From Coriaria nepalensis (taxonomy: Eukaryota > Streptophyta > Magnoliopsida > Cucurbitales > Coriariaceae), in the NCBI GenBank assembly GCA_027186245.1, contig CP114489.1, forward strand, positions 8,811,501 to 8,875,500: DNA of 64,000 nt, read 5' to 3'. A program made the position numbers and the translations under genes. Below, piece by piece: positions 45,451 to 58,147 of the stretch. Below the pieces are notes generated by a model. The model was not told the origin of the DNA and made no database searches. It worked only from the letters and a program-made list of their open reading frames with translations. Numbering within the stretch: the stretch's first letter is position 1; every line of letters begins with the position of its first letter.

Positions 45451-46501
45451 AGGGAAACCTCGCAGTGAGGAAGGCACACAATCACTTTGATAATGCCAAT
45501 CACTATGCTTCCTTGAAGCACATATAGACATTTGTCCCTAGTCTCCTTTATCACGACTACTGACCCTTTAGAAACCCTTAAGAGGCCATTTTGTCCCTTC
45601 TATCCAAAGCCATGTTGATCAAGCATGCCTAGTGAAATAAGGTTCCTTTAAAATTTGGGAACATGTCTCACATTTGATAGGACCCTACCAATCTCATCAT
45701 GAGTCTTGATCCTTATTGAGCTAATGTCATCCACTTTACACTATTTATTATTACACAATAAGACTTCGTATATTTCTCAAATCAACCTTCATTGGGAGTT
45801 ATATGAAATGAACAACCCAAATATATGAGTCATTATCTATCTGAATGCTTCTTTGTGACAACCAAGACATTCACACTCTCATAGCATTCATTTTGTTAAA
45901 CAATGGCAGCTTCATCACTAGCCTCTAGTGACTTTACTTCATTCTTCCTCTTTGGACAATCTTTCTGCATATACTTCTCCTCATGGAAAAAGAAAAATTT
46001 TATGACCTTCTTGCCACCATGAGACTTCGACCTGCACTTTTGCTTGCTCTTTAACTCTCTATTGCTCAACCTTTCTCTAACTACTAAACCATCTCTGCAT
46101 GCTCTCCATTTCACAGTATCTTTTCAAAGTGATAGTTTTCCTTCTATCAATTGAAATGTCCAAAAATTCTCAAAAGACTTAGCAAAGAATGTAACAAAAC
46201 CAAAGTGTATCCTTATCCTCATAATCAACCCCAATGCTTTCTAAATCCATGATTAACTTGTTGAACTCATCGATATGATCCTGTAAATCCCTACTCTCCA
46301 CCATTTTGAAAGAGAAGATGTCTTAAGATATAATCGGTTCGAAAGATTCTTGATCATGTAAAAAGATTCGAGCTTTAACCAAACATTGGCTACCAACTTC
46401 ATCTTTAAAATCTTTCTTAACACCTTGTCACTCAAACTGAGAATCAAAGTATTATATCTTCTTTTGCGTACGCTTTCCTTCTCTTCATCCATAGTAGCCA
46501 A
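45450..46501 (-). pseudogene. Copia gag, protease and pre-integrase remnant
   Basis: Read on the minus strand: gag YNTLILSLSDKVLRKI, then NVWLKLESFYMIKNLSNRLY (46500-46330). A zinc-knuckle-like scrap follows, FFFHEEKYMQKDCPKRK (about 45950). Then come a protease-like IYLGCSFHITPNEG (about 45800; the usual DSGCS-HM is degenerate), and HVPNLK-like and GSRVGSLYV-like pre-integrase text near 45660-45500. Stops and frameshifts make it inactive. It faces the plus-strand Copia fragment end to end at about 45440. Integrase and RT are missing, so it is a 5' fragment of another element. Confidence 0.8.
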
Positions 46502-47643
46502 AATAATTACTTCTCATTCAAGTGTATATATGTAGATATACAAAAGATATTCTGTATTTAAAATTACATAAAACAAGAAAATAATAAAATCAACTTTAGA
46601 AAAGCTAAGCCTAAAATTATGAAGTGGGATATTATAAGAGAAATTCGTTTGGTGTTATTGTTATCTTCGTCCAAGTTTGATTCGTCTAATAGTAAGAAGC
46701 TGTATAATTTTTTCATACTGAAATAGGAAATATTCATTATCATCATTAATTAGAAAGCATTTTTTTGCGAAATGAGATTCATAATAAAACTATCATCTTA
46801 ATTATTTATCATGACATTCATAATTATATGCTCTTCAATCAATATTTATGACATTATCATTTTCTCAGAGGTAATTTCAAAGGTCCTCAATATTCATTCC
46901 ATTACAATAATTAAAATCCTTGAATACACATCATGCTATCCATCTTGTTCATCCAAATTCTCTCAAGTCATGCTATCCGAAGACCTAATGCTATAATATG
47001 CAATAATGTCGGATGCAGTTTGCAATTCTATGACTAAATAATACGTGCCGTTCAAACGAAAATTGCTAAATTCGTTACATCTAAAACATCTATCCTTTTT
47101 TGATTTAGTTCCCCTACTTCCCGACGCTTCAAAAGACGACACGATAAAGTTGTTGATAATAATACAATCTTGAACATAGAGAACCTTCTCTAGTTGAGGG
47201 AATTTTGCTGATTTGTGTCACATTTGAGTACATCAAGAAAAAGGGAGCACAACTACACAGGCATGATCAAATTATGACTAATACACACAAATTGATATTA
47301 TTAATCTAGCTTTTTCCCAAGGAAAAAAAAAGCATACAGATCTGCGTAACCCTATGAACCTTGGGACCTGATGCCAAACTGAAAGAATACATCAATTACA
47401 GATCAAAAAAGAAGATAGAAAAATTGAACATATATAAATATATTAATACAAAAGCAAAAAATGGGAGTACCGTCGATGCATCTTGCTCTTAGAGTGTTTT
47501 CTGTGGGACCCAAACCGACCCCACCAGACCTTTTATAACTTTGAAGTATGTTTCCTCCCAAAATGGACCTTTTTTTCCTTTAGAGAAAAGGAAATGGAGC
47601 AGTTGCTCAACAAAGTTCGCAGCTGGAAAATAATCAGAGGAAT
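46502..47643. other. Intergenic DNA and auxilin-like 3' flank
   Basis: No gene supported. The last few hundred bases before 47644 are expected to hold the 3' UTR of the auxilin-like gene; the polyadenylation site cannot be fixed from sequence. Open frames at 46564-46996 are AT-rich and unrecognised. Confidence 0.4.
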
Positions 47644-50600
47644 TTAAAATAGCTCCTCCGAGTTGAACTTGTTCCAGGCTTCCTGTAATCATGTTATCAG
47701 AGTACCCCAACTTAGTAATTTCAACAAATGTAACTAATGAAACAAGTAGACTGAATGAAATGGTATCTTTCGGTTTCTCTCTCTCTTAATCAAATAACAT
47801 AGAATTCAAGTCAAGAAACACAGCTAGTGAAACAAAATTTCCGCGAGAATATACTAGCAAAGATAGGTGCTTTCTCAAAGAGCAGATTCTTTCCTTGATC
47901 AGGTGCCTATTTAGATAATCTCTTTATGCGAGTTAAGACTCGGGTTAGTAGGAACCTTGACTTCAAAGGCATAAACAGATTTACCAGAAAGCAGAGAAAC
48001 CCCCTCAACATTATAGCCACCTAAGTAGAGAAATCGCCTAATGCAGGAGAAATTTCCATAATATCCCATCTTTAGAATAGCAAGACTTTTCACACCAAGG
48101 AAAATTGAGATTAGAATGGATAATAGAAAGATTAATATTGCACTCCTCATAAATGGTAGAGTGAAAGAACAAATAGGAAGTATCAGACCTCGACTCTTTC
48201 TACAATTATAAATGGTAACTGCTGGGAAAATAACCTCCCTCCAAACCACTCACTCTTTAGTCAATATAATATCGATAATAACAAGCCTCTCTTAACTATA
48301 AAAGTTTTTACTTTCCTTTCCCTTTTTACCTCCATTTTCAGGCAAGAATAATTCCTTAAATTGTAAGTAAACGGAGGAGAGTCCAGTATCCTCAAACTCG
48401 TAAGACTCGTAAGAATGTAATTTGTTATGACAAAGGAAAAGAAACTCTGAAAGGAGACACAGAAAAGAGACAGAAAGAAGACAGAAAAGAAGACTACCTG
48501 TTTGCTGTTATTCAAGAAAATGTTAAAGAAGAAGATGTCGATCAAAAGAGAAGTCTCGCAGATCATGCAAAGTCTACTGTTTAACAATAGCCAAGTAGGG
48601 AATTGCACTTTTTTTCAATTCATACGCCTATCTTCTTTCATTTACTATAAAAGTACAAGAGCTAACCAGTTTGTAACAGAAAATGGGAGACTAAGGCCGA
48701 GTTTGTCCAAAGTATTTTTAAAACCACATTTAGATTTATTTTAATAACTTTTCACTCTTAACTAAATATGTTACATTATTCAAATCTTAAACTGAAAGTC
48801 CAGTTTCAGAATTTCAGTTCTAAAACTGCCAAGGCAAAGTGAACCCAATTGTATAAGGAAACATAGCACCTGGAAAACTATGTAATGATAGGCAATTAAT
48901 AATGACAGAGAAACCAAAGCATTAATGGCAATTGCTAAGATTCTTAATCTAAGAGTTCCGAATTGGTTATACCACTCCAAATAATAGGGCACCTGTTTGC
49001 CATAAAATGATAAAATACCCAAGAGATATTACCATACAAGGAACACCTGGATATCATATTTTATTATATTCAAAAATATATGATTGTGTTGGTAATGAAA
49101 TCTACCACTTGATTGGATGTTTAGTTTATGCACTATGAATACATTATCTTAAAATAAGTTACCCTTTCCTTTAAATTAAATGGTTTCATACCTTTAGGAT
49201 GTCAAAGACCTTCTCGGCAATATACTTCTGTTGAAGGTTAGCACCTTTTTGCTGGACCTTATCAGGGTGAATGCACAAAGTTGCTTTCCTATATCCTTTT
49301 TTAACTGCGGCACCAGTAATCAAATCTGTCAAGGAAACAGGCTGCCACCCAGATTCTGGCCAGAGCACCTGATCATAATTCAAGAAGTAGAAGAAGTATG
49401 TAACATAATATTCTGGTCTGATGGTGGTGATGTGTTCTGTATCAGAGTTCAAAAGGTGAGATTTAAAGAAAATCACTGCACATAGAAAAAGAATGTACAT
49501 ATTGTAAAGTAGATAGAAGAGCCCGCAAGTTCCCATCTTTCCCAGCAGCCCACCGCTTGATCTCCACATCTAGTGTTTCAGCAATCCTCTGCAATATCAG
49601 TAGTAGCTTTTGGGATTAGAAACTTCCAGGTAACAGCATCATCATGTTAAATTGTCAAAATAAAAAGTATGGATTGAAACTTTTCAAAGTTAACATCTCA
49701 GCATACAGATTGAGAAAAACTTTAACCACATAATGAGTATAAAATTATTTTAAAAAAAATCTTTGGCCACAAATTACCCATGTTAATAACAGACTGTAAA
49801 AAGGTATTTCATTTGGCCAAGCTCAGTGTGAAAATGACACTACTTGTAATATTTAGCCTTTGACTACATGTATTCGCAAATATATATTTTAAATTAAAAA
49901 AAAAATTCAATAATGAATAGGCAAAAAGACCATGGGCCTCACAACCACAACCTAGTAGCCATGAAAATATAAGTTTCAACCAAAGCCAACCCCTTGTAAA
50001 ATTGACAAAACTCAGAAACAGAAAAATGACCAAGACAAAAAATAAATAAATAAATAAGGTAAAATAATAAATAATCATTCAACAGCAAGAACAGGTACTT
50101 ACATGTCTCTCAGCTTGTTCCCTCTGAGTTCGAAGGTCCCGTTCATTCTTTTCAGCCAAAGCCTTTGCCTGAACAAATCGAAGTGTTAGAAGAATTTATA
50201 AGTACATAGTATCAATCATAGTCAATGTTATCAGCAGATTTGGTTTGAATACAGTATGTACAACAGCTACAACTCTTGCTTCCAGGCCTTAAAGGTAAAT
50301 TTTCTACCGACATCCCTTTGTTTTATTTTATTTGGCCGGGGCCCACATCCCAGATCTGACTGTGTTTGAATTAATTTTTTCCCCATATTTAGGATAGATG
50401 AGTGGAAATTTGATCCCCTCTTACTGCTCAGTCAATTCATGTCCCCTGCATATATAATGACTAACGATTTGAACATAAGGAGTGAAATGAAACCATACTG
50501 CACGCTCTCGGGTCCTTTGGTGTCGCTCTAATCTGGCCCTTCGTCTTTCTTCAGTTTCCCCTTCAACATCCTGGAACTCTCCTGATGATCGAGGGGCTTC

Positions 50601-53600
50601 GCAAAAGATTAGGTAATTACCCACAAAGTGAGACAACTATATGTTTACTAGGAATTGTACATAACAGCATTTCAGTATGGAACTACCTCCAAAAATGGAT
50701 GAAAGGTCATCCACGATATTTGTGGTTGAAGATATCTTCCTCATGCTCGATGAAGTTCCTGAAGGTGCCTTTGCTGCCTCAGGCTCTTGCCTATTCTGTG
50801 ATTGTGTATCAAAAAAGGGGTCCTGAAAGATTTTCTCAGATATTTCACTATATCAAAAATAAGAAGAGAAACAGAACTAAGTCACAAGCTTTTGAATTTG
50901 AAACCCCGCATCCTCACCACAGGGTTAGCCCTAGGCCTCGGCACACTGCTACCTCGACCACCCATGAAAAAGGACTCAAGATCATTTTCGCTCCTCTGCT
51001 GGTTCAGCCTTGCAGCAGCAGCCCTTTCCCGAGCATCAGCAGCAGCTCTTTCTCGAGCCTCTGCAGCTGCTCGTTGTACAGCAGCTCTCTCTGCTTTAAC
51101 CCGTGCTTCCGATTCGGCCTTCTCTGCTTTAATCTGTGCTTCCGCTTCAGCCCTCTCTTTTGCTACTGCACTTACTCTTTCCCTAGCTTCTATGGCAGCC
51201 TTTTCAGCTCTTTCCTGTGCACCTGCGGCTGCCCTTTCACGTGCTTCAGCTTGAGCTCTCTGAACTGCAGCCCTTTCAGCTTTTAGACGAGCTTCAGCAG
51301 CTGCCCTCCCACGAGCCTCCCTTGTAGCCCTTTCAACTGCCTGTCTAGCTTTATCCCTTTCTAACTCAAGCTCCCTCGCTTTTTCCCTTTCCTTCTCTAC
51401 TCTTCTTTGCTGTTCCCTCTCTTTCTCCTCTCTTTCCATCTCCATTTCCCTGGCTCTCTCCCTCCCTTTTTCAAGTCTTCTTTGTTCCCTCCTTTCTTCT
51501 TCTCTTTCGTTTTGGAATCGTTCCACATTGGGTACAGCTGTCTCATCTCTGTCAGGCTGCACGGTTTCTTTGATTCTAATGGTCTTTGCATTATCCCTCC
51601 CCCTTACTTCCTTAGCTTGCCTGAACTTAGCCTCAGCACTATCCATAGCCTCCTTCATAGCAGCAGCAGCCGAATTCATCTCCACATCATCACTAGAAAT
51701 ACCTGTTGCACTTTCATCACCATTACTTCGATTCCTCCCCATCACAAATTCTTCAAGTTCATCCACTTGAGAAATGACTGAGTCCCTCACTTGCCCCTGA
51801 AAGTATTTTGCATTTGCGGAAGAGTAGTCATTAACCTTCTTCCTTGAATTAGTGGAGGTAGACAAACCTATTCTTGAGTTGTGTATGGGTCTTGGAGGAG
51901 GTGCTCTTGAAGGTGGTGGAGCACTTGTAGGAAGTGTAAAAAGAGGAACCTCTGATACAGTGAGCCATATATCCTCAGATGAGTCCACTTTATTTTCAGA
52001 TTCTGGAGACATGTCGTCCTGCACATCTGAACATTTAGGACCATCATTTTCAAACGAAGGAGGAGATGAAGATCGAGGAACAGATTTATGAGAATTAGGT
52101 GAAACTGCAGGCATGTCAAACAGGATCTGCTCAGATTGCCAATCATTCTCAGCTGATACATTTTTCTGCCACTGGCGTTCAGGACTTCTTGCCGATGTAT
52201 TTTCAGTTTCTTTACTTGTAGTTGTTTGGGGCCTGCCCGAGCTCATGTCTGCCCTAGGAGGACTTCTAACTTTACCTCTGTTAATCTCCTCCGATAAAAA
52301 TGCTGGGACAGATTTTCCAAGGCCAGAAAATGGATTGATATCAACAAATACTCTGTCATTAGCTGTAGAGGAACTATCCATTTTCATGCTTCCTGAACTA
52401 CCGAGCTTATTAATTTCTTCAAAAGGATTAGCATTATGCCCAGAAGCTTGAAAGGGATTTTCCACTGTTTTGGAAGTTGTTTTTGGTACGGTAGGTTCTA
52501 ATGACCAACTGGGTTTTGAAGTTGATCTGTAATAAATAATAAAGGTAGCATTAAGCTTCTAATAGACTAGCAGTTACTTTGGGTGACTATACATAGGAGC
52601 ACTGGTCAAAACTAGTACATAAAACATATAGGAAAATGATTGAAGTGCAGACCAGTAGACATTACATGATACAACAATGAATATACCAGTTCTAGCCTCT
52701 TCTACCTCTTTACCAACGAAATAATACAAAATAAGACACTTGTAACCAGACCAGTACGTAGTCATCAGTCCAATTATGTCAAACAAGTACAGATACAAGC
52801 TTATATGGCTGGGACAAAGCCTCACATATCTCTCTCACTCTGTATATATAAGACCCCTGTATGTTGCTAGATGAATCATCCCGTAGATACAATAATTTAT
52901 TAGAGATTAACATCCCCATACAACAGAAATCAAAAGCATAACAACAATAATAATTAAGTAAGGAAACAACCAAGAAAACGTCACCATTTGCAAGAAAAAC
53001 TTGTAGTTATTTTGCACTGCATAGTAACTAAATGGAAGCCAGCATTAAATGTAAACAATCCACAACCAAGGCTGTAGTTAACTACAACAATATGCAATTG
53101 TATGAAGCAAAAGTAAGCTTCCTAATCCCAATTTGGTCCGTATCACTAGCTACAGGGCTCAGTTAATACTCGAGAAAACTGTTTTTGCAGATTTGACCAC
53201 TAATTATACCTGCCAAGAGAAGGATTACTCCCTCCAAAACCCGGGATTAAATCATCAAAATCAGGACCATCACCTTTCTCACCTTTCCCTAGCCTTGCCC
53301 CACCTGTACTACTACTGTTCAACACCGGATCGGATTTCCCAAATCCGCCAAGAAGGTCATCAAATGCTGCAGCATTTTCTCTAGGTGGTGAAGTTACTGA
53401 TGAAAACACATCTTCATAATTAACTTTAGACGAGCTCTTCAAACCAGGTACTCCATCAAAAATGTCATCGTCATAAACAGGCTTATCGAAAACGGGTGAA
53501 TCTAACGGCTGCGCTTCTCTGCCTGAATTTCCCGTCCGAGAAAACATAGAGTTAAGATCAAACTCGGAATTGCCCCCTCCACGACTCTCCGATTTGTTCA

Positions 53601-53880
53601 CAAACCTGGAAGAGCCACCAAGAAAATCATCGAGACCACCTAAATCTTGGATTTTCTTCGAACCTGTCGATCCAAAAAAGGAATCGCTATCATCGGGGAA
53701 AGATCTAGTAGAAACATGAGAGGTTCGAGTGGATAGGGAGGTGCCATGGGAGCCGAGCTCGAAGTTTAGGGAACTAGTGGAGTTGATATCGGAAGTAGCC
53801 TTGGATGTGGCCATTGGAGCGGACTTGTTCTGCGGTTTAAAGCCAAGATTGGTAGGTAATAGACCTTCAAAATCGTTCAT
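47644..53880 (-). CDS. Auxilin-like J-domain protein (clathrin uncoating)
   Basis: Eight exons join in frame: 53210-53880, 50918-52526, 50687-50822, 50499-50596, 50103-50168, 49499-49588, 49192-49368 and 47644-47682, giving 961 residues. The C-terminal J domain (about 890-961) has the HPD motif at residues 924-926 ([10 protein letters not shown]) and ends [12 protein letters not shown], as in plant auxilin-related proteins. These recruit Hsc70 to strip clathrin from vesicles at the plasma membrane and trans-Golgi. The N-terminal half is disordered and rich in DDL, DPF and NPF-type clathrin/adaptor motifs ([24 protein letters not shown]-like, [17 protein letters not shown]). Exon 2 ends in a long Glu/Arg/Ala-rich coiled coil with self-similar units ([10 protein letters not shown] and ARERAAA recur). 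The last coding exon is only 39 nt and sits beyond a 1.5-kb intron. The ATG gives [20 protein letters not shown], matching the family start. Length compares well with Arabidopsis relatives of about 900 residues. Confidence 0.95.
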
Positions 53881-55010
53881 CGTTATACTTTGAATGGAAA
53901 AAAGAAAGATCCGAAGACGAAGAAATCAGAGAAACAGGCAAAAGAGTAAACAAGAAAATCGGGGAAGAAGAAAGAGGAAGAAGATGAAGAAAAGGTGAAG
54001 AAGATGATCTGATTCTGATCTCACGGCGAGTGGGGGACGACCTCTTGCAATTGAGTTCAGGGGCCTATTGTGAGGTTAACGAAGAAGAAAAATAAATTTT
54101 CTTTTTATTATATTTTTTTCCTCTCAATTTGTTGAATGTGTCCGTCCGCCTCCACCTTTCAGTCCCTTCAGTCGTGGGTGGTGGTGGCGTGGGAGAGAGG
54201 AGGGATCTGAAATCTAATGATAAATTGTCCCTCCAAACTATATCGTTAGATCCAGCGTGATCTCTTTCAATAATCGGAAGATATAACCTTATTTCAATCA
54301 TTGATTTGCTAGATCTCTTTTCAACTTTTTTTATACATGAACTTATAAAGTATATAAACAAAATAATTTTAAAAAAAATAAAAATAAAAATAAAAAGGTC
54401 TTCTTTCTTCTTTTTTTTCTCTTCTAACCAACCACCGATAAAACCACTTCCTTATTCTTCCCTCTTCTACATCAATAATCTCCATCTTCTTCTTCATCAA
54501 ACCAATTGCAAATTAAGGTATTCTTCATCATCTTACAAACAGTATATCTTTTTTATTTTCTTCTTCTTCATCAATCTTTTCTTTTCTTCTTCTTTGTAAC
54601 TAAATGCTTATTTCTCTTTACTGTAACCATCAAACTCGCACGCCTATCAATTGATAACGAAGAATGCTCTAGATAAGATCAAATTCGCACGAACATGAAT
54701 TTCTAATCAAAGTTAGGGTTTTGATTTTGATCAAATTTCTTAGAGGTTGAAATATGTGATGGTTGTAAAATCCATGATCAAAGTTAGGATTTTGGGTTTG
54801 ATCTATTTTGTTTGTGAAATTTGTGATTTTGAAATTTCGTTAATCTCAATCTAAATTTACTTAATACGAACTGAGATCACAATGTTAACATGTGATTTCG
54901 AATTAAGATCAGTCCAATATCCTAAAATGAGATCATAGTTCAAAATCTTGATTTCAAACTAAGATGAACTATGGTCTCAATCATAAAAACTTTATTTCAG
55001 ACATAATTTC
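53881..55010. other. Auxilin-like gene upstream region and intergenic DNA
   Basis: 53881-54060 is purine-rich on the plus strand (gaagaagaaagaggaag) and probably contains the 5' UTR. 54360-54600 is low-complexity with poly-T and cttctt runs. 54680-55000 repeats phrases around 'aagttaggattttg' and may be the edge of the Ulp1-carrying element. Confidence 0.4.
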
Positions 55011-55054
55011 AGGATTTTAGATTAAGATCATAATTCATCTTAATCTAAAATCCT
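55011..55054. repeat. 18-bp perfect inverted repeat (hairpin)
   Basis: aggattttagattaagat (55011-55028) and atcttaatctaaaatcct (55037-55054) are exact reverse complements separated by an 8-nt loop. It could be part of a terminal structure of the neighbouring MULE-like remnant; function is unknown. Confidence 0.9.
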
Positions 55055-55189
55055 AAAATTCGATTCAAAATCTATAATTTTAAATTGAGAACATAGTTCA
55101 TCTCAATTTGAAATCTTGTTCAATGTACTGTATAACCAGAAATACTATATAAGTCAACATTTTTATTTTTGTTTGTTTTTAAGGAAATG

Positions 55190-56650
55190 CATCATCTAAA
55201 CTTACCCGGATCTTAAAGTTCGAGGATCATTTTCCTTGTGTTATTACTAATCATTCGAGGCAACACGACGTCATTTCGGATATTAAGAAAATGCTTAATT
55301 CAAGACAGATGGAAAGGTTTATGAAATCATCTTTTGGCCACTTCCTAAAGGTGGACGAGAGACTTTCATTCTCCACTCAGTTAGTCAAGAGTCTAATACT
55401 CTATCCAACTCAGTCTGCAAAGAAGTATGAGGCATAGTACATCATAAATAGTCATCCTCTTTGTTAATCGGTGAAAGAGTTTGCTTTTGTTCCGGATCTT
55501 ATATGTTTTTTTTATAGTGAAAGGGTGGCTGGAGATGATAAGATTCACGATGAGGAGAGCAACCTCAACTATGCGACACCAGAGAGCTAACAAAGGATTA
55601 AGAAGTAGAGTTATGTCCTCTTATCTCTGTATTTGAATCCAGATGATATCCAGAAATACATAAAAATGATGTTATCACACTTGATCCATTCCGAGAGGTA
55701 TATGAGGTCGCATAAAACGCGGCAAGAAATGGGCAAAAATAAATATCATCCTGCCTTTAAACTATTAACCAATATTGAAGCTGATAAGAAATATTTTCAG
55801 GCATTAAAAATATGAGGGGGGCGGCTACCAAATATATTAAGTATTATTCCATTTTACTTAAACATTTGCTTTTATATTCCAATAAATTTATTTATCTTTT
55901 ACTTTAATGAAATAGTTGATAATATATTAACGAAACTTTGTTACTAATCTGGAGGGGATTACAAAAGTTCCCTCAATTATATTGTAGGATTGTAGAAAAA
56001 TAGGTAGCAATAATGGATGACCTCTTCAATTCTAGTATGGTTGGGGTGATAAATGGGCATATACTATTAGAAGACCCATTGCTCGCTAAGTATGCATAAA
56101 AATGAGACTTATAGCATTTTTTATGCATTTTGAATCATCTTATTATGCCCTAACATTGTTTACTTATTTATATTAATTACGTACGGGGAACGGCAGAATG
56201 ACTTGCAAGCCTCGCTTGCAATAGTTTTGCATACTTTGTACATTCCGTTCAATATTGAAAATATGTATTGGTGGATCTTAGTCGTGGACTTTGACTCTTG
56301 GAGTATCTATTTCATAGATTTAAGGGTAGATCTCCTATAGATGAATAGAGTCACTACTACAGGATTATGTTCGGTGGTTTGCAATATCTTAACAAAACTC
56401 ATGTTTCTTAACTTGAAGTTGCCGAGGAAATACCCACAAGATGATGAAAAAGTTATTCAAGTTGGAAAAAATTGAAGTGCCATAAAATGGGGCTAAGAAA
56501 TTGGGGGAATTGTGCGGTATGAACTAAAAAGTATATAGAATTTTATATGATGAAATTTCTAGAAAATATAAATGATGATAGGATTATGATGTATAGGCGT
56601 AAGATGGCATTAAACATTTATAAACATGTAGGCTTTGTAGTTACTTTTTG
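55190..56650 (+). pseudogene. Ulp1-carrying MULE protein remnant (DUF1985-like and C48 regions)
   Basis: Fragments of one broken protein. At 55210-55390: LKFEDHFPCVITNHSRQHDV, then MKSSFGHFLKVDERLSFSTQ, resembling the DUF1985-type region that precedes Ulp1 domains in plant transposons. At 56235-56330: YIPFNIENMYWWILVVDFDS and WSIYFIDL, the part of C48 proteases that normally carries the catalytic His (usually ...HW...; here Tyr-Trp, so the His is lost). At 56460-56640 the DNA aligns with the 8063-8257 fragment, but the Cys block is frameshifted; YRRKMALNIYKHVGF matches YKRKMACEVYKHMW. It is clearly inactive. I see no transposase beside it. Confidence 0.65.
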
Positions 56651-57776
56651 TGGCATGGTGAGTGTCGTGCACCAGATGTAGATGTAGTGGAGATGATTGG
56701 TGGCTTCAAAATATAAGGGATGTCACGGGTCGTTGTGAATAAGATATCAAACCTATTGTAATAGTAATCTCCTTTTTTTTTTATCTCTCTTAATGTCTTC
56801 CCTATATCTCCCAACCTTTTTATTCTTTCTTCAAACTCCTTCTTAATCCATCCTATCATACTCTCCTCTAAAATATAAAAGAGATCCTCAAATCTTGATA
56901 TTTTTCCATGCTCCTCAATTTCTTCCTCTTCTTTTCCTCTTTCTTCTTCCTCTTAATCCACTTCTTCTTCATTTTTTTCATCTTATTTCTCTTCTTCTTT
57001 CTCCTCTAAGAGTTTATCTTCTTCTTCAGCCTCCTCCAATTCCCTCGTCAACTAGTCCATAACTTCATCTTCCTTGTCTGAAAAAGGTTCTAGCTCTTGT
57101 ATTTATTCTTGTTGCTATTCTTCATTGGTTAGTTTTAAAATTTCATGGATGACAATCTGTATTAAAATAAATTTAAATCATAATAAAAAGATTTAATGCA
57201 TCTTTAATGAACATGTAATTATAATATTGATATTATAACATATATTTCATTACTTATGTAAAATAGGTTTACAATCATAATTGTGTAATGTTGCAAATTT
57301 AATTTGTTCGGTGTAATAGTTATTTCGTGACTATTTAATTCATTAATACTAATTTCTGTGATTTTTCAAATATGAGTTATGAATTTATCGAACAAGCTAC
57401 CACTGTTGAGACAAGCTCGCCGGTTCCTCAAATCCATGCTCCTATAATTCATCCCATAAACCATGGCGGAAGACTTACCTTCAAGTGACTAGAAATTCAT
57501 ATTTTACTTACCTTATTTCACTAGAACATCCATCCACCAAATTTCACTATTTTAACCCTTCAAGTGACTAGAAATTCCTATGAAAGTTACTTACCTTATC
57601 ACAACACTACCTATCATTGATTTCTTTGCAATCTTTACATTAAAAACAAAAGAACTATGAAGATCATTTGCCTTTAACATGAATTTGGCGCAAAGGTGTG
57701 ATAGTAATGAAGTCGCATTACCTTTGTTAATTTGTGAAGGCTCGAAAAAGAAGGCACGGCCAAATCGTGATTGGTT
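56651..57776. other. Intergenic DNA with pyrimidine-rich tract
   Basis: 56890-57080 is a long irregular cttctt/tcctct tract, on the minus strand a Glu/Lys-rich coding-like repeat without an intact frame. No gene supported. The stretch before 57776 may include the PPD2 3' UTR. Confidence 0.45.
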
Positions 57777-58115
57777 TCATGCAGAAGGTGCTACATCGAA
57801 GGAATGAAGAACATGTTCAAGCAACATCCTAGTGTGGTTGTCAAGAGGAGTTTCAGGTTTGTCTGAATAAGCAATGTTAAGTATGTAGAGCTTCTTTGAT
57901 GCCACAAAAGCTGCGGAAAAGATCCTCTTCATCCCTCCCCTTGTGCTATCTACTTTATACTCAAACTCATACACCTGTAGACCTCCTTCGCCTAATCTTT
58001 CTGATGCTCCTATCACCTCTGCATCCTTTGTACTTTCCTAGAATTACAAGACAAACATTTTTCAGAAAACCTTATAATGATATCATTTATGGGAAAAACT
58101 ACATTTTTACTTCCA

Positions 58116-58147
<32 letters not shown>

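Noticed and set aside
47911..48744. Open frames between the last two auxilin-like exons as a nested gene
   Set aside because: They lie within the 1.5-kb intron, overlap on both strands and resemble nothing known.
50585..51286. Long plus-strand open frames opposite the auxilin-like coiled coil
   Set aside because: They are Ser/Ala/Cys-rich shadows of the Glu/Arg/Ala repeat on the minus strand, with no family resemblance.
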